A DNA stretch of 64,000 nucleotides from Axinella damicornis. Lineage: Eukaryota; Porifera; Demospongiae; Axinellida; Axinellidae. The translations under genes and the position numbers were made by a program. How positions within the stretch are numbered: position 1 is the first letter of the stretch; each line of letters begins with the position of its first letter. The notes under the pieces are model-generated. The model did no database searches, was not told where the DNA came from, and saw only the letters and a list, made by a program, of their open reading frames with translations. The stretch spans positions 11,418,785 to 11,482,784 of the forward strand of contig OZ007516.1 in NCBI GenBank assembly GCA_963931865.1, in the 5' to 3' direction. Below, piece after piece: positions 54,895 through 64,000 of this stretch.

Positions 54895-55158
54895 ATAACT
54901 TGATATACAGCAGTGTAATGCTGTCACAGACAAGGATACAGTAATTGCATGGCCACACGAGATCTGATTGTGGCATGCATAGATATGAGTTAGTTGGCAA
55001 TAGTTGCTGTATGATCTATGAATGACATGCAAGCGTGACAGCCCATGGTCACATCACACACCAACACCTCTCCACCCATACACACAACCACACAAGTAAC
55101 TCCACTCCACGCATCCACCCCTCACAAAGACTGGAGGTGGAAATGAGGCTACCTACCT
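54895..55158. other. Non-coding stretch
   Basis: Nothing recognised. Confidence 0.4.
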
Positions 55159-55553
55159 TCAGCGTATGCTGGATTAGGTTGTGTCGTACTTGAAGATGTC
55201 ACTGTCCCACTACGACCCTCAAACACACCCATTCTAGTGGTAGAATAAGAGCTGCCATGTTCTAGATCTGTTGCTGACGGGTGGAACTGGGTCGGGTGTG
55301 GGCTGTCTGTTTGTGGGGGGACAGACGACCTGGGGACTGCCATTCCTATAGTGGGATTCATCCCCACAGCTTGCTGGTACATAGCAATCTTGGTGTTAGG
55401 GATCTCCACAACGTTATTCTCCCCAGCTACGTGGATGACTTGTCCAACATTGATGAAGTTTATGTTTGTGACGGTACACTGAGTTTGATTAGCCTGGGAG
55501 GAGTAGGCACCAGATGGACCTGGAGGGTTTGCGTCACTGGAACTGTGGTCATC
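55159..55553 (-). CDS. Internal exon of unrecognised gene, possible amyloid/RHIM-like motif
   Basis: Bounded by an acceptor-like GCAGTGATTAG near 55554 and a good donor GCTGAAG/GTAGGT near 55159 (minus strand). The open frame runs from WDDHSSSDANPPGPSGAYSS through CTVTNINFINVGQVIHV and AGENNVVEIPNTKIAMYQQA to TQPNPAYAE. It is low in hydrophobics and rich in S, T, P, N and Q, except for one beta-prone segment (INFINVGQVIHVAGENNVVE) reminiscent of RHIM-type motifs (I/V-Q-I/V-G-x-x-N). The resemblance is loose. Neighbouring exons are unknown; it is transcribed toward the ATG/donor repeats E and F. Confidence 0.45.
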
Positions 55554-55607
55554 CCATTCTAATCACTGCATGGCATGTGTATGTGCGTGAATGTGTGCAA
55601 GATAGTT

Positions 55608-55636
55608 GGGGGTGGGGGGGGGGGGGGGGGGGGGGG
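55608..55636. repeat. Poly(G) tract
   Basis: GGTGGGG followed by about 20 G. Confidence 0.9.
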
Positions 55637-55841
55637 CCAGGACAACTTGTTTGAGACAAAATGTTAGCATCTATATGCTTTAAAGTACCCCCTATCCCAT
55701 ATACCATAAGTTGCATACATTAATCAATGCATTTATGGCCATCACATGCGCATTACAGGGTGAATGGTTTATGGTGGCTGTTAGGTGGCTCAGGGGATTA
55801 AGGGGGTTCCAAGACTGTCTACTTCTTTCCTCTTCTGCCAC

Positions 55842-55893
55842 TGCTGTTATTATCATACCATCACTGCCACTAAGCAGTGATGGTATGATAATC
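55842..55893. repeat. Perfect hairpin, about 24-bp arms
   Basis: TTATCATACCATCACTGC and its complement GCAGTGATGGTATGATAA, separated by a few bases. Confidence 0.9.
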
Positions 55894-55899
55894 CGAGCG

Positions 55900-56985
55900 T
55901 ACTACCATCCCACCCAACACAGTGTGCATTGCATTATCCGCTCCTTCCAACCATGAACTTGAACCCTCAATGCCTTCTACCGGTATCCTTCTTTAGCAAA
56001 GTATTCCTGCCTTCCAACTCCTCACACAATTAACCCCACTTAAGATCTATAAATTATTTCTACACCACAAATCTCATACTGCTGTACAACCAACCCAAAT
56101 TATGTACCATACATGCACAGCCTGCCTGCTGGGTAGTTACAGAATACTATGAAACCTTTGTTAGAGACGAGCCACGAAGATGTCGACACAACCTAGTCTC
56201 ACCATAGACAATAGACATCCGTGTCTTATGTATGGTCTCACGAGTCAGCCACCCCCCCTTCTGAGCAGCTAGGAACGTCCACCCCCCCTTCTGAGCAGCT
56301 AGGAACGTTGCGCATATAAAACGGTTATAATGTGCACGCACCATACTCTGCCAGCTGCCACCACACCAGTCATGAACCAAGAGCTGGTGTGCTGGCATGC
56401 TGGATGAGCCCGATTAGCACACTTACATGGCCCAGAGATGATTGGCCGCAAAAGACGTGGTAAGGATGGGGATGGGCAATATTCAATACAGTTATACTTT
56501 ACTCACCTCACTTCCACAAGTTCCACGATTTCTCTTCTCGATCTCGAGCTATAGTTCTACTAATATGTACATGTACACAACAATCAACATGACAGACGCA
56601 ATACGACAGTACACATGCGCAGTACGTTATTCTGTGGGCATTTCCTCTGTGTTGCCATGGAGCTAACCTAAAAGAATTCATTATAGCTCAAAAAACACTT
56701 CCAAGATCGGCCATATCAAAGTATGCCAAGGCGGTTGCACTACTATTAGCAAAAAATTAAAGGGAGACCATCATAAAATTTATGTGTAGTGTATACCTGT
56801 GACATGCAAGTCCCCTTTGAACTCTGAGTTACTATTTTGACTACAGGCTGCCAGGCCAAGAATCACGCCATCAACCCACAGTGAAGAATACATCAAGAAG
56901 CAGGCAGTCATCTTTGGGCAAGACCCAGCAAAATCCAAATTAACCCCTTACCACACGAAGGTAAATATAGCAGCCGAAGAGTTAT
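55900..56985. other. Non-coding stretch
   Basis: A 29-bp unit with CCACCCCCCCTTCTGAGCAG and CTAGGAACGT is tandemly duplicated at 56249-56307. No gene. Confidence 0.45.
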
Positions 56986-56987
56986 GT

Positions 56988-57693
56988 TTGCAGAACCCTG
57001 AATTGCTGTCAGACAGAGCAAAGCTTCTAGAACTGTCGAGGGAGAAGGTGCATGAGGAGGGGTATGAGAAACTGAGACATCTTAACATCAATGTATATGT
57101 ACTGAGATGGATCACTGACTTCATGACAGAGAGGAGACAGTGTGTTGGAGTTGAAGGCGCTACTTCCCTGCCCTTACCTGTTCTCTCGGGCATGCCTCAA
57201 GGCTCAGTACTTGGTCCCCTATTGTTCATAATCTACATTGATGGTCTTACCAACGTCCTGTCCAACGGCAGCATAAGTCTGTATGCAGACGATCTCTTCC
57301 TGTACAGGATTACGTATTCGTTCCTCCTCAGATTATCAGGCTTTGCAGGAGGATGTTGATGCACTGGCTGACTGGATTTCAGCTCACCAACTGCAGTTCA
57401 ACTGCGATAAACGCGAAAGTATGCTTGTGACACGAAAGAGGGAATCTACCACGCCACCTACGATAAAAGTCAATGATCTGCCCCTAGAGAGGGTGTACTC
57501 CTACAAGTATCTTGGAATATTGATAACACCTGATTTGTCCTGGTCTGCACATGTCGCTACAATCTGCTCCAAAGTCCGACAACAGATTGGCTTGCTCTAT
57601 CGCAGGTTTTATAAATATTCCAATATGGATACACTTCCAATACTGTCTGACATTTTCAGCTGTACAGAAGAGGCTCTGCAAAATAACAAATAA
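56988..57693 (+). pseudogene. Decayed CR1/L2-like reverse transcriptase fragment
   Basis: LRHLNINVYVLRWITDF, LPVLSGMPQGSVLGPLLF and LYADDLFLYR (YADD at 57282-57293) are in one frame. After a frameshift near 57320-57360, LQFNCDKRESMLVTRKR and VYSYKYLGILITPDLSW are in another. The arrangement parallels the RT C-terminal half of the CR1 ORF2 (5862-8738), but it is a different, older family. The endonuclease is absent and the 3' part ends in unrelated sequence. Confidence 0.8.
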
Positions 57694-58099
57694 TGATGGT
57701 TCTATTATGCCGCACAACCACAGTTCCAGTAGTGACTGAAGAATGCCCATTGATTCAATCTTCAGGGTCAGAGACCTGCACTGCATATTCAGAAGTGGCC
57801 CTCATGGACTAGTAGTGAGGAATTGATATGAATGTGAAATAATCTCTAACTTCTGAGCCTCTGACAAATCTTTCTGAAGAAGTACTTCACAATCTCTAGG
57901 CAACAGTGCACCTGTTGCAGGGTGGTCCCTGGAGGAACAATTGTAGGGTGTCTGTAGAGGAATGCTCTCCATCACCTGTATGTACTTCCTGCCGGACTCA
58001 TATCTGCTTCCTCATGCAAGAGTCAACTACAAGGGGCAGACAGACCTGCCAGTGGAGGAGGAAGACCGTGACGAAACTGAAGCCTTCCCACAAACTGAA

Positions 58100-58259
58100 G
58101 CTAGTACAAGGCACAGTGATCGAAGATGGATGGACTCACATCTTCGCAAGCCCTGAGGCTTTGAGTGAATCACACAGGTGGAGGAAACTGCTGCTAGGTG
58201 CAGATTTGGTGAGCATCGTCATCACAGATGTGATCGATGCAGTCATGGCGCAAGTGTAG
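58100..58259 (+). pseudogene. Possible RecQ-like helicase fragment
   Basis: THIFASPEALSESHRWRKLL followed by LVSIVITDVIDAV resembles the helicase stretch with a TSPE motif before a DE-x-H-like strand; the Walker B acidic pair is replaced (TDVIDA). It is short and ends at a stop at 58257-58259. Resemblance only; no other helicase motif is nearby. Confidence 0.3.
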
Positions 58260-58308
58260 GTAACTGCAAGACTTTCCATTTTCCAAGAGAAATCATCACT
58301 TATGTCAA

Positions 58309-58400
58309 CGGGCACATTTGTATTAGCAACCTGCTATTTTGTGTCCATTGCTTACATGCAAAAACTTTTATAGAAAAAAAAACAAAAAAAACACAACAAT
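58309..58400 (+). mobile_element. CR1 3' end copy (last codons, UTR and A-tail)
   Basis: From CGGGCACATTTGTATTAGCA through CATGCAAAAACTTTTATAG to the A-rich tail it matches the 3' end of the CR1 copy at 5735-5877 (reverse strand) with almost no difference. It is therefore either a copy truncated to under 100 bp or a SINE carrying the CR1 tail. Confidence 0.85.
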
Positions 58401-58689
58401 TATCACGTTTATCTCAGCAATCATGGATCACTTATCCCATTGTAAATTAGGTGTACATTATCTTATCATCTGTGGTGTACATGATGGCCCTCAAGGGCTC
58501 ATGCAATACCAATGAAATCATGACAAGTAGTTGGGTTTGGGTGTCGTGTGTAAATATCAAGGCCGAAACTGCAGTGCTGTTTGTCAGTTTAAGGGAGACC
58601 CTGAAAGCAAATTCTACTGTCCTTTACAAATGTCACTCATGTGATCGATCAACACAGGGTTGTCGTCAGGAATAGACCAAGGACAGAAT

Positions 58690-59010
58690 GATTTCTTTCA
58701 CAGACACTAAAATGGGGTTGTCAGTAGGAGCAATGTTGGTCAGAGCTTTAAGAGTTGGGTTTGCATCCAAATCCACTGGCATACCTTATGGATGCTCATC
58801 GATGTCATATGCTTCTTCTTCAGGCTTCTGGTCATTCATTGCACGTTCTTTCTCTTTGGCTTTCTTTCTGGGTTGTTTCTTTTTGCTCTTGCTATTTATC
58901 TATACCCCTTGAGGATTTGAATCTCTTCTTGCAGGATCTGAATGCGCTTGTCACTCTTTGTCTTTCCGTCTGTCGGCTTTTTACCAGAATGATACCTCTG
59001 GGTCAATTTG
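58690..59010 (-). pseudogene. Lysine-rich coiled-coil relic
   Basis: The minus-strand translation gives TKSDKRIQILQEEIQILKG, then KKKQPRKKAKEKERAMNDQK and EEEAYDIDEHP, with stops between the segments. The charge pattern and spacing look like a degraded gene, but I recognise no family. Confidence 0.3.
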
Positions 59011-60245
59011 GAATTGGCTGAGAACAGCATATACCATTACACTCATGTGTAGTTGACCTCGCTTTGCTCCCATGGCAACATGAAATGGGGTTTGACCTCT
59101 CTTGTTATTAACAACATGTTGAACTCTCAGATAGAGTACACTCTGTCTAGAGCAGAGGAACCAAGTTTCAGGGCAGGGGGCTGTGATGGGATCAGTAGCT
59201 ATGGGTGAGAGCTTAATTGAAAATCAGACTCAATGGGGTTATCACTTTCAGCTATGGATAGAGCCAGGATAAGAAAATTTAGAGTTAGGGCTAACTTAGG
59301 GTCAGGGTATAAATGATAAACACTGTATATCAACGAATTTACATAGTTCCTCCATAATTTTGACAGCATCACAGAGGAAGACCCCTGCACCAACAGATTT
59401 GGGTATTCGGACTGGCCGATACATCACACATAACAGCACTGGAACCAGCAACACTACTCCCAACAATTCAATTTGGTTGTGTATCAGCTATGCAACTTAA
59501 GCCTATCAGCATGTTTTAATTTGTTGTGGCGACCATTCATTGAAATAGTTATACGTAGACATTACCACCCTGTGCCAATTGTTGGGAGGATGCCCTTGCC
59601 CAACCAAAGTTCCTGCTATTCTCTATGAGTATATGGAGTCTTGCCAGTGTCAGGCAGTTGTCAGCGTAGCAGTCTCTCCTTGTAGTTCGGCTAATGGCCA
59701 ACAATTACGACGATACGATGTCTTTCGATGGCCTACTTCCCACCGAGCAGTCAACTCCAACCACACCATCCACAGCAAGTTGTAGTGGCACTGGAACAAA
59801 GTCAGACCAGTCCTCAAAGGTAAAGATTATTGAAAGTATGTGTAGAGGTGGTTTCAAATTGTGTGTATAGTGCCTCCTACATTGTCTAGCTACGTGATTA
59901 GGTGCCCAAGAACAGTATTGCAATGAAGCTAACCTGCTTGGTGGAGGCTGATGGTTGCACAGGGTTTATGGCTGAAGTAGTACGAGAATTGGACTTGAAA
60001 AAGAGGTGAATTTAATGTTTCTCAGTTTGTTTAAAGCTGTATACGACATGAGTAGTTGGGCCCAGTGTCTTGCGGTTAAGTAACATCCCTTGATTTGTAA
60101 CGTGCCCGTATGTACAACTTTCATCATGAATTCATGCATCAAACATGTACATAAACTATGTCCGCTTTTTTAAGCATTGTATTGCTGGGTAAGCATTGGC
60201 ATAATAATAGGGTGGTAACATCTGTAATAGAGAACGTTGGTACGT
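59011..60245. other. Non-coding stretch
   Basis: No gene or structured repeat recognised. Confidence 0.4.
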
Positions 60246-60368
60246 ACTAGTTATTGACTGGTTTGAGTGCCACACGCCAGATATTGGCACAGTAGTGACG
60301 TAGAGCCAGAGGGCCTGCTACTGTGCCAATATCTGGCGTGCTGCATGAGAAGCCAGTCAATAACTAGT
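60246..60368. mobile_element. 123-bp hairpin element
   Basis: ACTAGTTATTGACTGG and CCAGTCAATAACTAGT ends, with CACGCCAGATATTGGCACAG inverted inside. Almost the whole element folds on itself. Confidence 0.9.
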
Positions 60369-60624
60369 TTGTTGCATGATTTTATGTAAGAAATAGTGTC
60401 ATTAACGTCACTGATTACCAGCCTCATGGGAGGCTGATTCATCAGCGTCCCTTTTACTACTGTCTATTGCAGAAGTCTTGCAACACGGCTGGGCCACGTA
60501 GGAAAACCACAGTTTACTTAGCACATAATGAATCTCAATTGAGCTGCGCGCGCGTGCCAAAATCAATGCATGCCATGTCAAGTCCGTAGTTTAATGACTG
60601 CGTTTATTCAAAACTGAGACGAGG

Positions 60625-61290
60625 ATGGCAGCTAGATATTCCACAGATCCTTACCGTACTTATTCAGCTGACATGCGCTGGAGAATGGTGTACCAACACG
60701 AAGTCCTTGGTCTAACATGTAGACAAGCAGCCAGAAACTTGAATGTGGATCCATCTACAGTCTGTAGGGTAGTTTCCAGGTTCAATGAAACTGGAAATGT
60801 GGACAAGGAATAGTGCACCTATGAAGTTATCAGCTTTTGATGAGTTTGCAATCATGGTAAACATACTGGAAAGGCCTGATATGTACCTTCATGAGTTACA
60901 GAGTGACATCAAGCAGACTGCTGGTACTGATGTTTCCACTATCTGTAGATTTCTGAAGAGAAATAACTTTTCTAGAAAGAAGCTCAGCAATATAGCATTG
61001 CAGCGTAATGCTGAACTTCGAGCCCAGTTTCTTTCTGACATCTCAGTCTACAGCCCAGATATGTTACTTTTCGTTGATGAGACTGGGTGTGACAGAAGGG
61101 ATGCTATGAGGAATTTGGATATTCACTAGTTGGAAAGCCTGCTTATTCGCATAAACTTCTTATGCGAGGATAACAATTTCCTGCAATTGGTATTCTCTCT
61201 ACTGAAGGCATTCTGGATACGTACATTTCTTCAGGCAATGTTGACTCAGACAATGATATAGAGTGTCTTTGCCAGTATGAGATTGTGTGC
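60625..61290 (+). pseudogene. IS630/Tc1-like transposase, frameshifted and truncated
   Basis: The first frame has a helix-turn-helix (MRWRMVYQHEVLGLTCRQAA, NLNVDPSTVCRVVSRFNETG) ending at TAG near 60811. A shifted frame continues (LSAFDEFAIMVNILERPDMY, TDVSTICRFLKRNNFSRKKL) to LLFVDETGCDRRDAMR, the first DDE aspartate block. A third frame gives FGYSLVGKPAYSHKLLMRG. At least two frameshifts and the missing end of the catalytic domain make it inactive. Such transposases cut and paste DNA at TA sites. Confidence 0.8.
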
Positions 61291-61879
61291 CGTGACTAAT
61301 TATGGAACATTCTACTCACAGTGCTGCTTATACTGTGTATGTAATTACAAGAACCCAGCATATTTGACATCGGCATACCCGAATCTATGGAACATGAAAT
61401 GGAATGAAATGGAATGGAATGACGGTAATTAGACAGGCTTCTCGGAGGTAGTAAGTATTATGCTATTGTCACATGTGTAGCTAGCAGTAATGCTCTCTGA
61501 AACAAGGCGCGAGAAGGGATTACATCTATCAAGACCTGACGTGGTATGTAGTTGCTTCGCTCACCATTAATACACGAGTTGTTCTCTTACACCGTATATG
61601 GCGGCCGTATCACGCCACCTCACTACTCCAGGTACTTAGTTACCCGGTACCATGGACAGTAGTCTGGTAGTGTATTGTCCATGGTAGTACCCGGCCTTTG
61701 ATGCATGATCTATCATCATACCTTCACAGAGTTTGCTACTTCACATCTGAAAGCACAAACCGGAAGAGCGACTTCATGCGAGAGTTGCATGTGTCTTACA
61801 GGCTTGCCTAGGCTGCCTGCAGTGTAGCTTCTCGGACAGAGAGTTGAATGAGTTCATTCAATTCAAGAAGTGAAACACC
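61291..61879. other. Non-coding stretch
   Basis: GGAATGAAATGGAATGG repeats near 61400 and an inverted pair TACC(A)TGGACA...TGTCCATGGTA at 61648-61686. No gene. Confidence 0.45.
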
Positions 61880-62560
61880 GAAAGACTGGCAGTAAAATAT
61901 GCGGTCTCCCATGTTGGACTGCAGGAGAATGGGACATGGGTATTGGGAAATGACGCCTATACTTCTCCAGTGATGGGAACGCCCTGCCAGCTGAGGGATC
62001 TAGGCATGTCTGGCTAGGAGAAGTTTTTCAAGGTGCAGGAGTGGCTGCAAAGTCGGAGAAGTGTTTGATTGACTTTCCGCTTTCAACTCAGCCACTTCAG
62101 CAACTATTGCAGGCATTGAGGAGCCGAATGCAGCACAATTTTTATCCCTGTGTGCTCACCATGGCTGGTACAGTGGTAGCACTGCACTTCCAGTCATTCA
62201 TAGCCAAGCTGAAAAGCTGTCCAATAACATTGGCCTATGGACCAGGTGAAAGTGGTAGTGGAAAAACAACAGCACTGCACTGCCTGTTGAGTCTGATTGG
62301 GGCTGATGAACTTTGCTTTTTCCGGGAACTAACACTTGCAAAAGTGTTACAGCTCTGCTCCACCACCAACATCCTACTCGCTCTTGATGACCCAGACACT
62401 AAGGGTACCTTCAGCAAGTTCATAATCTGTACAATGGAGCTAAATGGGGGACCCTTTCCAGGGGTGAGATCAAGCCCAAATCAACCGTTGTTATCTGTTA
62501 CCCTAACCAGTTATTGGAAGCCTCATATTGGATATTGACCAGTTATTGGCAATTAGGCAT
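61880..62560 (+). pseudogene. P-loop ATPase fragment, DUF927-like
   Basis: VKYAVSHVGLQENGTWVLGN (61890-61955), then, after stops and frame changes, an open part from 62041 with LAYGPGESGSGKTTALHCLL (Walker A GESGSGKTT) and ILLALDDPDTKG (Walker B-like). A shift near 62460 would restore GEIKPKSTVVICYPNQLL. This order resembles DUF927/primase-helicase-like ATPases known from mobile elements and some invertebrate gene families. The assignment is tentative; the copy is clearly broken. Confidence 0.45.
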
Positions 62561-62734
62561 GCTATGTCAACTCATCAATAGTAAACGTGCTGGTACTCTC
62601 GATTGCGCTGACCTTGCAAAATATGAACTTGTATGCGCACCAAAACCGCATACCACAGATCACGTGTGTGTAGTTTGCGAATATTTAAACAAAGACTGAA
62701 AGAGCTTTATCGAGCACTATGAGCTATTCATTTG

Positions 62735-62945
62735 AACAATGAGGCCGAGCGTACGATGCTGATCTCCGCTGGAGAATGATATACCAACAAAATTCCAACT
62801 GAAGACGTACCAAGACATAATTTGCATGTAGCTAACCTAAATGTGGATACTTCGACGGTGTGGAGGACAGTGCAGCGGTTCAATGACACAGGATTTGTTG
62901 ACCCATTGAAGCCGGCAGTGGCAGCCCACGGAAGCAAAGGGTGGG
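62735..62945 (+). pseudogene. Second IS630/Tc1-like transposase N-terminal fragment
   Basis: YDADLRWRMIYQQ, then, after indels, LNVDTSTVWRTVQRFNDTGF. This parallels the helix-turn-helix part of 60625-60810. Only about 65 residues remain, with at least one frameshift. Confidence 0.65.
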
Positions 62946-64000
62946 GGGTGATCGGAGACGACTGAGGCCGCGAATTCTGAAAGGTCAGCCACTCGCATGC
63001 ACGCTAAAACTAACTTTTCTTTTCTTGGCGCGTGCTGAGCACGTGGTTGGATGGCTTCGATTGGATGAAACTTACGTCAACAGATTTTCGATTTCGAATT
63101 TCAGTTTCCGGCTTTTCAAAAGAATTTGCAGGGCCTGCGCTATCGAGAGTACAGCTAGCAGCCTATATAGGCTTTGGTCTCTTAAGGAGGTGATTATATA
63201 GAGAGGTGTGCTAATTCAATCACATCCTTGAGAGACCCCACCTATCTACCTTTGCCTCAACCTGCAAAAGAACCTCAGATATGTATGTAGCTAATGATGA
63301 CAATGGTTGAAAACATACAAAACAGACCATACAGACAATAACTGGTTATTCAAATAGTAAGCCAACTGGCAGTGAAATAACTGGTCAATACCCAGTCATT
63401 GGGTACAGGTACAAGGCAGATGTGGACAGGTGCTGTCTTATTTCTTACTTGCATTCCATATCTTTATGCTTAACAATATGCAGCATCATACATAGCTACA
63501 CTTAATGGGGACAAGGTTACAATTAGTATGCCCTTCGCACAGATGGAGGGAAGCACACGTACAACTGCCCAACAACCATTAACGCTGTTGAAAGAAAGAA
63601 TAGGGATAGCAAGCAACAGCCAACCAGTGGAAATCAAAGCAGCTTTTGTAAATGCATAAAGGTTAGACAAGGCTGCATGTTTGCAGTATATATTGCTGCT
63701 TCTGAGGAAGCAGATTATCATACAGTGATATTTCCCACGAAGGGTGTGAAAAACAAGCAGTGCAGAAAAGGAAGGAGAGGAGGGCTAGCACGCTAAGAAG
63801 TATCCTCACGATAAACAAGCTATCCATGGCCCACCAGACACGACCACGCACAAACTAAAACATCCAAGAACACAAAACAAAAACAGCAATCCACTGTTCA
63901 GAAAGATGATGATTTTCAACCATCATCAAAAAAACAATGGAGCACATCCGATTCATAATCCAACCTGTTGTACCTCTCCACATACATTTCGACAAGCTGA
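62946..64000. other. No recognised gene at the window end
   Basis: An inverted pair ATTGACCAGTTATT (about 62533) and AATAACTGGTCAAT (about 63376) brackets the transposase fragment and could mark a decayed element. The last 500 bp show nothing I can support. Confidence 0.4.

Noticed and set aside
58755..59021. Hydrophobic plus-strand frame suggesting a membrane protein
   Set aside because: The opposite strand shows a lysine-rich relic, whose TTT/CTT complement produces the hydrophobic run.

Overview
The window is metazoan nuclear DNA. The multi-exon host genes have GT-AG introns, several of them only about 64-69 nt long, and the sequence is unusually dense in transposable elements. Animal-type genes (TRPA-like channel, MYBBP1A/POL5 homologue, collagen), CR1- and L1-like LINEs, R2-type (RLE) retroelement tails and many tiny MITEs suggest a marine invertebrate. 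A demosponge is my best guess; nothing in the window proves it.

Layout. 0-4.8 kb: non-coding, with diverged duplications and a zinc-finger relic. 4.8-10 kb: the tail of an RLE-type retroelement (+) followed by a nearly full-length CR1-like LINE (-) with intact ORF1 and ORF2. 10-20 kb: minisatellites, an acyl-CoA-synthetase-like exon, a collagen exon fused in frame to a Ty3 integrase remnant, a RING-finger exon, and three copies of a repeat that carries ATG plus splice-donor modules. 20-24 kb: VNTR-bearing repeat, MITE and a long foldback element. 24.3-32.7 kb (-): at least 16 exons of a MYBBP1A/POL5-like nucleolar protein, its introns full of minisatellites and MITEs. 33-38 kb: MITEs and dispersed repeats. 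38.3-42.4 kb (+): a 5'-truncated L1-like LINE whose ORF1 and ORF2 share one frame split by a single TAG. 42.5-43 kb: a SINE-like sequence. 43.2-53.5 kb (-): TRPA-like channel exons, with a phase-compatible N-terminal part carrying FHA and UBZ-like zinc-finger domains and a C-terminal coiled coil. 53.7-54.9 kb: two more copies of the ATG/donor repeat directly upstream. 55-64 kb: an orphan exon, an RT relic, a CR1 tail, a helicase-like fragment, and decayed IS630/Tc1 transposase and P-loop ATPase relics.

The most interesting items are: (1) the repeat family with paired ATG-exon plus 5' splice-site modules (six copies plus a fragment), two copies of which sit beside host coding exons; (2) the putative FHA-zinc finger-ankyrin-TRPA-coiled-coil architecture; (3) the one-stop, same-frame LINE; (4) 38-70 bp hairpin elements with 9-bp target duplications, one supported by a related unoccupied site elsewhere in the window. 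All exon boundaries were read by eye from splice consensus, phase and family resemblance. No search could be run.
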